A stretch of 10,340 nt of DNA, taken from the NCBI GenBank assembly GCA_001953115.1, contig LSSL01002319.1, positions 1-10,340 on the forward strand, written 5' to 3'. The stretch comes from Smittium mucronatum. Its lineage: Eukaryota > Kickxellomycota > Harpellomycetes > Harpellales > Legeriomycetaceae. Made by a program: the position numbers and the translations under genes. How positions within the stretch are numbered: position 1 is the stretch's first letter; each line of letters opens with the position of its first letter. Shown piece by piece: positions 1-8,783 of the stretch. Below the pieces are notes generated by a model. The model had not been told where the DNA came from. It searched no databases and was given only the letters and a program-made list of their open reading frames with translations.

Positions 1-2
1 CG

Positions 3-278
3 GGCAACACGAATGCCATCCAAAAATTTCGCTGTTCCCAGTTCGATTATTTGGTTGGCGGCGTCAGCGCGGAGCTGACAAAAAGATTTTTTAGACTCCC
101 CCCCAAGGAGTTTTCCGACCTGCTCCAACTGAGCTGGATCGGGAGAAGAAACACTAACACTTTCGTTAAAATTATTATTTTGAGCAAAAAATTTCTCAAT
201 TGTATTAATGCGGACGTTATCCCATTTTTCACACACTAAAAATAAGTGCTCGATTGTCTCTGGAATATTTTTTAACTT
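3..278 (-). pseudogene. 3' fragment of a non-LTR retrotransposon reverse-transcriptase-like ORF (decayed, partial)
   Basis: Reading the minus strand with codons on positions 3k to 3k+2, the frame is open for 92 codons from a TAA at 279-281 to the window edge. It has no start codon, so it is an internal fragment. Near its beginning is the block ETIEHLFLVCEKWDNVR. It resembles the ETxxHLFxxCxxW pattern of the zinc-binding region behind the reverse transcriptase domain of LINE-type elements (family knowledge, not a search). It continues through PDPAQLEQVGKLLGG to QIIELGTAKFLDGIRVA at the edge. The Cys pair expected just before ETIEHLF is missing: the AAA-rich codons there carry no Cys and a stop follows, so the copy is truncated or mutated. 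A partial second copy lies at 483-591. Two longer-looking frames over the same bases, one on each strand, lack these motifs and I regard them as shadows. The retroelement assignment rests on one motif block and is moderate. Confidence 0.55.
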
Positions 279-412
279 TTATGGTTTTAAAAAAATTCAA
301 ATTTAAAAAATTTACTATAAATTGGATGGAAAAATACTATATAACAATGGCATATACTAAAAAAGACAATGGCACATAGCTTGTTCGTGTTTTCTGCTTC
401 GTTTTTTCAAAA

Positions 413-435
413 AAGGCTCCGGTCCCCGGAGCTTT
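413..435. repeat. GC-rich perfect-core inverted repeat (hairpin)
   Basis: GCTCCGG at 416-422 and CCGGAGC at 426-432 are exact reverse complements around a 3-base loop (TCC). Three further pairs, one of them a G-T wobble, extend the stem to 413-422 and 426-435. The adjacent stretch 402-414 is itself palindromic (six T, C, six A). Read on the minus strand, the stem is followed at once by six T, which looks like an intrinsic terminator or the structured 3' tail of a retroelement. It lies about 360 bp beyond the MON2 stop codon and between two retroelement fragments. Its GC-rich composition is unlike its surroundings. The function is unknown. Confidence 0.6.
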
Positions 436-452
436 GTTATTTGGCATATCTC

Positions 453-474
453 TTAGGCTAAGGGAAGCAAAAGA
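453..474. repeat. Left copy of a 22-bp direct repeat flanking the second retroelement fragment
   Basis: TTAG followed by one variable base and CTAAGGGAAGCAAAAGA. The same string, differing only at the variable base (G here, T in the other copy), occurs at 628-649. The two copies bracket about 153 bp that include the 483-591 fragment. Long direct repeats around a 5'-truncated fragment resemble the target-site duplication made by target-primed reverse transcription. They could equally be parts of a repeated element. Confidence 0.6.
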
Positions 475-482
475 GGTATTCA

Positions 483-591
483 GTCAGAGTGGAGCTGACA
501 AAAATATTTTTTAGACTCCCCCCAAGGGGTTTTCCGACCTGCCCCGACCGAGCTGGATCAGGAGAAGAGACACTAGCACTCTAATTGAAAA
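483..591 (-). pseudogene. Second, degenerate partial copy of the 63-174 retroelement segment
   Basis: By eye, 483-591 aligns base by base with 63-174, with roughly a dozen substitutions and one single-base deletion in the C-tract (six C after ACT here, seven in the other copy). Both copies are in the same orientation. On the minus strand the peptide SVSSPDPA...GQVGK is still recognisable and parallels SVSSPDPAQLEQVGK of the first copy. The missing C then throws the frame, so the conserved SFCQLRAD part is out of frame. Neither end of the similarity coincides with an element end I can recognise. This is a non-functional remnant. Confidence 0.65.
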
Positions 592-627
592 TGGAATGTT
601 CGTTTTTTGGGATAGATTATTTTAAAA

Positions 628-649
628 TTAGTCTAAGGGAAGCAAAAGA
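628..649. repeat. Right copy of the 22-bp direct repeat
   Basis: This matches 453-474 at 21 of 22 positions, including an unbroken 17-bp identity (633-649 against 458-474). The bases outside the 22-bp unit differ between the two sites. Confidence 0.6.
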
Positions 650-746
650 TTTGTTCGAAAATGTTTCAAAATATGAATTAGAATAATACCAATAAATTTT
701 TCTAAGAGTTTTGTAAATAAGTAAAAAATCAGAACAATAATAAATA

Positions 747-752
747 TTTATT
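747..752 (-). terminator. Candidate poly(A) signal (AATAAA) of the MON2 homologue
   Basis: TTTATT on the plus strand reads AATAAA on the minus strand, about 43 nt past the TAG stop at 795-797. Its surroundings are very AT-rich, so a chance match is possible. Position and strand fit a short 3' UTR that ends before the repeat patch. Confidence 0.4.
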
Positions 753-794
753 AAAATTATCCCAACTAAATATTAATAAAGATTAATAAAACCC

Positions 795-3700
795 CTATAA
801 AATAAGATCTGTAATCATCTCTTTGCATTTAGTAGCGTAGATTCCAATGACATCATTGGTTAACGAAAGAGCTGAAATAAAGTCGAAAAGGATGAAGAGG
901 TGTGAATGTGGACTTGAAAGCAAGTTTAGATATATTTCTCTCTTATTCAATTCTTTAGGAGAAATCGATGGATTGTTGCTACCATTTTGAGCATGTTCAC
1001 TGCTGTGGTCAATATTCATAGATTTGGAAATTTGACTTACATATTTATCATACGATGTAACTTCATGAGAATCCCTAAGAGCCTTGTCTATCGAGTTGAA
1101 TAATTCATTATCATCTATATGGTTATTATACTCGCTCATAAACTGATCTGCCGATATTATTTTGTCATACCTAATCAATCTCTTAATATTTGAGTGAGGA
1201 TATGCTATTACATTTCTTAGTATTTCCATAGGGTTATCCAATTTACATAAATTGATCATGTGGTCAAATATATTATAACGGCAATTGAGACGGAGTAAAT
1301 GTGAAATTAAAAACAGTAGCTGGATGTCATTTTCGAAAACGAATTTTGAATTGTTATCAAATGGTGAGTTATTTTTGTATATCGAAATTGGGTAGTGAAT
1401 TACTGGAGAAAGATATTGAGATATGAGACAAATAGAAGACTTTAGCAAATACTTTGTTGAAATTTCAGAGACATAGAATGGAACAAGAGGACGCTCAGAA
1501 AATTTTGGAAATGGCCCAAAAACGCAGATACAATTTTCTTGATGCAATGATTCTACGGAGTTTTCGTTATCAGATTCATCAGAGCTCCGAATTTCTGTAA
1601 AGCAGGATGGGACTAAGCTTATCTCAAATTTTTTGAACTCTTCAAACACTTCTTTAATGCTATAGTTAACTGAAGGTGACTCAGAGATAAAGTTAAAGCC
1701 CATGAAATCGAATGAGGATGAATTTCCTTTATATAGTGATGGTATAACACTGGATTCTTGGGAAGATGATACAAATAACCAATGAAGAGCGGATAGGGAT
1801 AATGATAGTCCTTGAGAGTAAAATTCTATGGATTTATATGGAGCGGCTAAATCTGCCTGTGAGGCAAAGGATAATTTATAACTTCTTGTATTAATAATTT
1901 TCGGGGATAGAGATGAATGATTTATTGTAGAGATTTTGTGCAACAAATCAAACATTCCATCAATATGATGAGAATACATGTGGTTCTTGAAGGTGGTGTC
2001 CATAAAATTGATAGAATCAGAGGCTTGGGCCTCCCTTTGAGCGGTATTTGATAAATCTCCAGCTTCATTTGCTAACAACGATGATGCATACCAATTCCCT
2101 AAAAAAAATAATAAAATGTTAATTGTGGATTTGATTTAAAAGGAATGATTAAAGTGGCGAACTCTACCTTTTTTAAAAGAAACATTGCGTTCAACGTCTT
2201 CTTCTTCGAGTGCCAAGTTAACTATGGAGCTAACGAATCTCAAAGACGCAAGAACAAAATTATTTAATGATTTAATATGGAAGTCCTCCACATTTAGGTT
2301 TACATCATTGCTATCATAATGGTTTGAAGATTGAGGTCCAAGATTAGAGCTAGTATTTAAAACATCATCAGAACTGGATTTAGGTGGTGGACATCTCAAA
2401 ATGAAAAAGTTGTTATTCAATACGCTCACATCCCTAAATGAATAGTTACATTCAAACTGAGGGAATATGAGGTCAAAATTCAAACTATCTAACACAGACT
2501 GAGATTTTTCTTGATAGGGAGTGTCGCAATGTAAATTTCCTTGCGAATATAGAAACTGCCAATCATTTATGACGGAGTTAGGCAAAAACAAAACGTCTTC
2601 CATTATTTGATTTAATAAAATCCAAACACTGTCAACTTGGCTTTGAACTTTCAGTGGGTATAAACGAGATAAAGTTTCAAAAGAGTAATTGATAACGGAA
2701 GACATTGATTTCGCGCATGAGCTCCATAAAGGAAGGAGAATCGAGTAAATTGAAGAATCTTCAGAAATTTTAAGACTTACTCGAGATTCAAGAACTTTCC
2801 ATCGAAAGCAATCCCAGCTGACCAAAAATAAGGCCGTAGAGCTAATGGTTTTTGTTAACAAACCCCGAAAAACCATTCTTTCTAAAAGGAAAATGAACTG
2901 AATGTTAAGTCCAGATTCAGCTGAGAATTTGATCATTTCATTAAGTTTAACTTTTGTGTATGAATCGTCAAATAAAGATGATGAAAGGTCGTTTTGATCG
3001 AAAAGACTAGCATTAAAACCAAGATCCAAGAATTCCAGCAATCTCAATTTGGAAATTATCCCATTTATAGATATCACAGCATTTTGAGACAAAGATATAT
3101 ATGAAGGTTTCCATGAAGTGGTGGTCCTATATTGATTTAGTACAGAAGTGGAATAAGCTGATGAATTAAAATGTTGATACTCGTGAATCAAAGACCATTT
3201 TCTAGAGTATTCCAATGTAGAAACAGCCCATGGTGGTAGCCCAGATGGATAAAAGGGCTTATCAGGAACAGGGGATTCTGAATACAGCAAATTTACAATT
3301 GGAAGAGTTGAGATATTACATAAAAACTCGAGGCATTCAGGCAAAATGTTACTTACAAGAGTGATTCTGCTGGCTAAAAAATTGGATTTGATTTTGAGTT
3401 TGAAAGCTTCTGCTGATTCATTATCTGAAAAAGCATTGTTAGAATAAACATCCTTGCTAAAAAGCTCGATAATCGAATTTATGTTATCTAGAACTGAAGA
3501 TTGCAATTGTGACATGGAATATACATCTTCAGATTCAAGGTTAAACTCGGCAAATAGAAGACTTTTGAGGCAGAATATCAAATCTTTATAGTTGGAAAGA
3601 TCTAAAGAGTTGGAACCCAATGGGCCCAAATTCGAAATTAAAAGCTTGGGTGTATCAGAAAGAATAATGTAATGGGAATTATTGAAACCAGAACGAACAG

Positions 3701-6700
3701 AATTGTCAATAATTGATTTGGAATCATCAATAGCTTTTCTGTAAAGTGGGTCAGATGATATGTGAGACATTAATAAAGTCGTATCCCAAAAGAACATTTC
3801 AAAATTTGTAACTTGAGAACCAGAGTTTAGGGATTTTTCTGATATATTCTCAATAGGACTAAAGTTTTTAGTCAGCTTCACGATTGAGTCTAAAATCATA
3901 TCTACCAATGCGATACTCAAGGATATAGGTGTTGTGAATTTGATTCCAGGAATGGAAAAAACGTATTTATAAAAACTGTACAAATAATCACTTTCGAACT
4001 TTGTTTCCGTATTACCTTGGAGAAGATCAATATTGGATATAGATTTGTTGAAAATGTAATTGAAAATCAGTTTGTAAAAAGTAATAGGATTGTGGCATCC
4101 TGAAATATTCACAATTAGCCATGAGAGAAATGAAACCAAAGCCTGATTGACATTAGTAGTATTTACCAGTGCTGAATTATACTTTGACACCCAAATATGG
4201 CAGGTTTTAGATATTAGAGTAAGTAAAGTTTCATCCCAAGTTTTAATCCGAACCACTCTAGGATCCTCAAGGTATATTCCGCTTTTGCTCATTTCGGGAG
4301 TTGGTTTAGAATCAGGCTCAACAATATTACGTGCAATATCATATTTAGATAAATTAAAATCTTGGGGGACATCATTATTTAAACCTTCTTTTATTGGATT
4401 TTCAACTGAAAGGCCTTCATCCAACATAATGGGGCTGATAACCCAATCTGAAACTAATGATTTGGTCCTATTAATGGAGACTTGTGCCAAAAGAGGAGTG
4501 ACAATAGCCCATAAAACTACATCCCAGCACCATGAATTTAGATGATCATTATAAACTTCAAGAGTACTAAATAATGTTTGTATTGAGCTAGATCTAAGCT
4601 CATGACGAGAATCTATACAAAGAAAACAGAGACTGCGTAACACTAGCAGAAATAGAATTTGTGAGTTTGTTTCGTTTAAGATCTCTCCTAGATCGATGTT
4701 ATGAAAATGGTCCCACAATTTTGAATTATTAGTTTTAAAGGGTAAATTCTTGTCATTCAGAAAAGCCTCTAACAGCCCTCCGAGAGAGGGGTCACTAATT
4801 TTGGGATCGGAGGGTATATTTGATTTGAGGTTTTCAGGGAGTTTAATATTTTGGGCAATCAAATAGTCATTTATGCTCCACATAAGACCCACAGATGTAA
4901 GAGCAACATTCATGTCAATTGATTGTTTGGAATACTCTTGCAAAACAAATAGACAACGCCTTATATAATTAGGCGATAAATTTCCAATAAAATCAGAACA
5001 AATCAATTGTAAACTTGGAAAAGCTAATCTTATAAGATTAAGAGGTTTACTAGAATTAATTTGTTGATTAGATAAAGTATCATAGTTTGAAGAGCCAAGA
5101 GATAATGCATTGGACTTATCAGGGGCGGAAATCATAATGGCGCTATTGAGGATATCGAAGACTACGCCCCAAGCGTTTACTATTGAATGCCCACTTGCTT
5201 GTAAAAGCTGGTTCAGTGTTGATAATGCAAGGTTTTGAACTTCAGAAAATCTAACAAACTGTTGAGCATCACCTTTGTTTCTTGAATTGGTCATCATTTC
5301 TGATAAAGGCATTAGGGCTTGAACTTGAGCATCTCCATAAAATGATTTCGAAACATCAGTAATTTCGAAGCCAGGGTCATTTTCGAGGTTGACGGATTCG
5401 TTTGCCATGCTCACAACGTAAGACATAACAGTTAATATTGCGTCTGAAAGAGCTTCGCTTGCTTGCAACCGAAGTGGCTGTGGGGTGTTGATAAATGTAG
5501 CGGTATCTAAAAGCTGATAAACAAACAGATCCCAAAGGGATTTTTTGTCTGAATCAGAATCAAAAGGGGACTTAATTGTTAACAGCTTGTTCATATGAGA
5601 TTTCGCTAGAGATAACAAATATTTTATAGGAAAAGCAACCCTGTTTAGAAGAGTCAACATCCTTCTACTAATATTTGAGTTTCTTCGAATTAAATTAATG
5701 GAGATAATATCACTGTCACGAGAAGGGGCACCACTAAAATCGGAGTTGAGTATACATAGTGATACAACGAACCAACCAAAGGTTTTTTCATCTAGTGTTG
5801 GAACCAAATCAAACAGGAACTCGTATTCTGAAACTATAAGACGGTGGTCAATAAACGCCCTTTGAATATCGCCATTTGATGATTCATTAAGATTAGCTAG
5901 ATATTCATTTTGCGAATTAATTGATGACTCGCCCAAAGAATTTTGGATATTTAATTTTCTTTGATATAAAAGCTCCTCAGCCTGTTGGAGAGTTACAATT
6001 ACAGTGTACCATTTTTCATTCAAAACGGGAGCTAAAAATCGGGCGCAATCAGATACAGCACACAATGATAAAATTTGAGGTTTCGACAAAGAGAATTCGA
6101 TAGGTAAAAACGATTCAGTAGAAAGAGGCTTAAATCCACCAGGAGACAATAGAAACTCTTTTACGGCATCAGACTGAAAATTGGATCTGTTTCTTTCTAA
6201 AATAGATATTTCAAAATTAGGGAGACTAGATTTACACAGAGCCAACAAAAATGAGGTACATCCTGAATCAATATTTATTGCACCGAGAATTTTAGTGAAG
6301 TTTTCCATGGCAAGAGCAATAGAAACTTGCTCAGCTTCGTCTAAAGGAATGCTTGATAAGAAATTAGTACTAGCCAATAACTCAGGCCATGATTCAGCTA
6401 AGAAAGAATGAATCATTTCAGCATTTGATCTATCAGAATCATCAACTATTCGATCCAAATTTTGCATCTCATTTAATAATACTAAAGTACGTTTAGAGGA
6501 AGATGAAGATGATTCTCTAGAATTTACAAGCACTGATTGAGAAACCAAGGGTATTAATAGACTGGAAAACCCTTTAGAAAGCTCTACTAAGCAATAAAGA
6601 GGAATCTTGAGATTTGAGTAAGGAGTTATATTTGGTTCGTCGAATCTGTCAACTGAATCAAGAAAAGACAATTTTAAATTGGAATTTTTAGTCTTTGAAA

Positions 6701-8566
6701 TGAGATTGACACTTTGAGATTTTTGAGAAGAATTTGAGAATGAGGTTACGGAGATGGAATCGGACATATCTTGTTTGTTAAGGTGCCCCACCTTGTTATC
6801 ATATTCGGTGATAGATTTAACACTCTTAGAAGCAGAGTCAGAACCGGATGAGAAGGATTCAGAAATTTGAGCTATATAAATCCCAATACAACGGACAATA
6901 TTGTGGATAGTTTTGTTTGAAGAATGGCTGTAATCATACAAATTAAATAGCTCCAAAAATAACTTTGTGTCCGAGAAAATAGTAAGAAGAGATTCTGATG
7001 ATAAAACTATCATGTAACCAGGAATTTCCGATAAAATAGTGTTTTGGAAGAAATCGCTTAACATCTGTCTTGGAGATTTCGACTCAGAATCAATCAAGGT
7101 TTCATCTTCAGGAAATGAGTCAAGGAGAGGATTAGTGGGAATATTTGGGGATATTAAATATATAAAAACAGTTATGAACAATTGCGATTCAACAGGGAAT
7201 ATGGAGTGGAATTTATCTATGAAGACCAGAGCAAGCCTGAAATGACGAACAGACAAATTGAAAGTAGAGTTTTCCGAAAAGCTGTTAATTAATAGGGGGA
7301 CTAGAGATGTTCTGATTAATTCCTTAAAGAGTGGAAGCTAATAATAGTTATAAATAGCATAAATTGATATTAAAAATAAAGTGAGTATATAGTGAATACT
7401 CAATATCATATTGAAATATGAAAGGTTTTTACGTTATCTAAAGTAGAAAAATGCGAAGAAATAACAGACTCGAGAATTTCTAAAACAAAAGACTTGTCTG
7501 GCTTAGGGTAGCTCATGAAAATAGAAGGATTATCATTCGCTAGTAGGCACAGATCGTTGAAAACATCGTATCCATCAAGGAGACAGTCCTCAGCCAAAAT
7601 TTCTATTTTTTAAATAAAAAAATGTTAAGGAATAAGTTGTGAGAATGGGGGGAAAACATATATATACCTTTTTCAACTTTTTGTTGTGTAGATTCATTTA
7701 TATTTTCAGGTTCAGTACTAGGGATTTTAGTTCTGGAAGAGACCTCAACACGATCAAACACGATTATAAACAGCTGCTTTAAGGTAGCAAAAGCAGTATT
7801 TGAAATATCGGAACTGTCAAAGGAGAGTAATTGAAAGCACATATTTATTAAATCAGAAAGTGAATCTCTTGTTATTGAATCGTATTTTGTCGCCAAAGGA
7901 AGAATTGTTTGAAGAATCTTAATCTGAACTTCAAAACCAAGACTTGAAACGTCAGAGAGGGTTTTGATTATTTTTTTTAGAGAGTTCTGAAAAATATAAG
8001 GAGGAGGAAATTAATTATAGAAATACATCAAACTACATCATCCTCGGATAGAAAATAATAAAATAACAGAGTAAAATTTTCGTATATTGAATTTTAAAAT
8101 AAATTCAAAAAGATATTGAATACCTTAGGTATTGCGTTAAACATGACGAGATTTTGAAGGCAACCAATAGCAAGAACGACAAGCTTTACATTTTTAGTTT
8201 CACAAGACAAAAAAAATGGTTCAAGGATTAATTCGTTGTTCTCTAATTCTAAAAGAGAAAATACATGCTTTGAAAGTAAAAAAGGATTTTTTTATTATAA
8301 TAAAAGACGTTAGGAAGAGTAAATACCTCGAATGACGGCATCAGATTGATTGTTAGAAATTGAGCGTAGAAAGAGTATGACTCTTTCGGATGACTTTAAA
8401 AGAAAATAAATTAATTTTGATTTAAAACAAAAATAACTTGGAATTAAGTAGAGTGAATTAAAGCTGGAAAAAAAACTGTTACCTCTTTTATATATGGATA
8501 TTTCCTTCTCGATTCAGTCGATAGCTTACGCATCTCGTTGGTTAAGAAGGCGCAAATTCCGCTCAT
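795..8566 (-). CDS. MON2: MON2 homologue (Sec7-related Golgi/endosome trafficking scaffold without a Sec7 domain), seven exons
   Basis: Spliced CDS on the complement: 8566-8483, 8393-8327, 8248-8124, 7986-7668, 7602-7433, 7337-2168 and 2098-795. It totals 7,239 nt, giving 2,412 residues plus a TAG stop. In yeast and animals MON2 is a peripheral membrane scaffold of the trans-Golgi and endosomes that works with Dop1 and the flippase Neo1/ATP9 in retrograde sorting. It is related to BIG/GBF Arf exchange factors. I see no Sec7 catalytic domain here, as expected. The N-terminal DCB-type region (about 1-190) contains LSTESRRKYPYIKE (15-28) and LKQLFIIVFDRV. The HUS region begins near 200 (DGYDVFNDLCLL) and has a HUS-box-like NLYDYS at 387-392. 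Later MON2 blocks are SIVNAWGVVFDIL (973-985), VGLMWSINDYL (1071-1081, compare GLLWNISDYF in human), LCIDSRHELR with TLFSTL (about 1161-1181) and KTWDETLL (1287-1294). ATG 8566 is the first ATG after the TATA-like site and has A at -3. Extra length over the usual 1,600-1,700 residues comes partly from Ser/Asn-rich inserts (about 414-480, six Ser at 531-536). The C-terminal third is weakly conserved, so its exon structure is less certain. Confidence 0.9.
2099..2167 (-). other. MON2 intron 6 (69 bp)
   Basis: The donor is GTAGAG after AAAAAAG at 2168; the acceptor TTTTTTTTAG ends at 2099. It splits codon 1979 after the first base (G|GG, Gly) and joins VSFKK to GNWYASSLL. Unspliced, the frame meets TAA within the intron. 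ATTAACA about 20 nt before the acceptor is a good branch-point candidate. Without this splice the last 434 codons would be stranded without an ATG at their start. Confidence 0.8.
7338..7432 (-). other. MON2 intron 5 (95 bp)
   Basis: The donor GTAAAA follows an AAC codon (Asn255), and the acceptor is ATTATTAG. It lies in phase 0. Joining gives STLDN then LPLFKELIRTSLVPLLINSF, which follows the human MON2 order through the Sec7_N/HUS region (ERVCPLVIKLFS in human, from memory). The 5.17-kb exon therefore begins at 7337, not at the TTG at 7254-7256 where a start-codon scan places it. Confidence 0.88.
7603..7667 (-). other. MON2 intron 4 (65 bp)
   Basis: The donor is GTATAT and the acceptor AAAAATAG. 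It splits codon 199 after its first base (G|AA, Glu), giving QQKVEK then EILAEDCLLDGYDVF. CTTAACAT about 22 nt before the acceptor is a likely branch site and closely resembles the one in intron 6. This is the shortest intron in the gene. Confidence 0.88.
7987..8123 (-). other. MON2 intron 3 (137 bp)
   Basis: The donor is GTATTC after CCTAAG (Lys92), and the acceptor is TATATTTTTCAG. It lies in phase 0. Joining gives LVMFNAIPK then NSLKKIIKTL, in step with the DCB helices of MON2. It is the longest of the six introns and has a pyrimidine-rich stretch before the acceptor. Confidence 0.85.
8249..8326 (-). other. MON2 intron 2 (78 bp)
   Basis: The donor is GTATTT after CGAG, and the acceptor is TTCTCTTTTAG. 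It splits codon 51 after the first base (G|AA, Glu), giving SDAVIR then ELENNELILEPF. The length is a multiple of three, but read-through meets TAA (TCC TAA), so retention would truncate the protein. Confidence 0.85.
8394..8482 (-). other. MON2 intron 1 (89 bp)
   Basis: The donor GTAACA follows GAG (Glu28), and the acceptor is TTTTCTTTTAAAG. It lies in phase 0. Joining gives YPYIKE then SSERVILFLRSI, parallel to the FPPVKEAAESGIIKVKTI region of human MON2 but slightly shorter there. An alternative CAG acceptor close to the donor would leave an intron too short to be likely. Confidence 0.8.
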
Positions 8567-8696
8567 TGTATCTTTTATGAAAAACAAGGTGTTAATGACG
8601 ATAAGTAAAAGTTTAAGCAAAATAAAAATAAGCAAGATTCACGAGTGTTGGTAAAGAATTTTCGAAATCCTCTGAAAAAGAAACAAAAATATATTC

Positions 8697-8702
8697 TTTA
8701 TA
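8697..8702 (-). promoter_or_regulatory. TATA-like element upstream of MON2
   Basis: TTTATA on the plus strand reads TATAAA on the minus strand, about 130 nt before ATG 8566. No ATG occurs on the minus strand between this element and the proposed start, so that ATG would be the first in a transcript begun here. The sequence is AT-rich, so the match is weak evidence. Confidence 0.25.
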
Positions 8703-8768
8703 AGATGAGTAATTTGATTTATAATTTGAGGTTGTAAAGGAATCGATCAGATGAATTGAGGGGCTCAC

Positions 8769-8783
8769 AACTGACCATCAGTT
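8769..8783. repeat. Short inverted repeat in the MON2 5' flank
   Basis: AACTGA and TCAGTT are exact 6-bp inverted arms around CCA. It lies about 200 nt upstream of the MON2 start. It could be a dimeric protein-binding site, but a repeat of this size also arises by chance. Confidence 0.25.

Noticed and set aside
51..239. Plus- and minus-strand frames of about 60 codons at the left edge
   Set aside because: The minus-strand frame on codons 3k to 3k+2 carries the conserved-looking ETIEHLF block. The other two frames do not, and the plus-strand one reads from a TTG.
344..374. Repeated ACAATGGCA at 344-352 and 366-374
   Set aside because: It is only nine bases, with two copies 22 bp apart and no further copies, so it is too little to call a repeat array.
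4147..4545. 132-codon open frame on the plus strand
   Set aside because: It lies wholly inside the conserved MON2 coding exon on the opposite strand, starts at a non-ATG codon and shows no motif. It is a shadow frame.
5921..7245. Several 60-76 codon plus-strand frames antisense to MON2 (5921-6103, 6181-6411, 7039-7245)
   Set aside because: All overlap the long MON2 exon antisense and have no recognisable domain or supporting signals.
8444..8635. N-terminal extension of MON2 to position 8635 (hydrophobic LLIFILLKLLLIVINTLFF stretch, signal-anchor-like)
   Set aside because: The extended frame has no ATG before 8566 and begins at TTG. MON2 proteins start close to the MSG...L..E.R.LS block and have no signal sequence, so the stretch is best read as 5' UTR.
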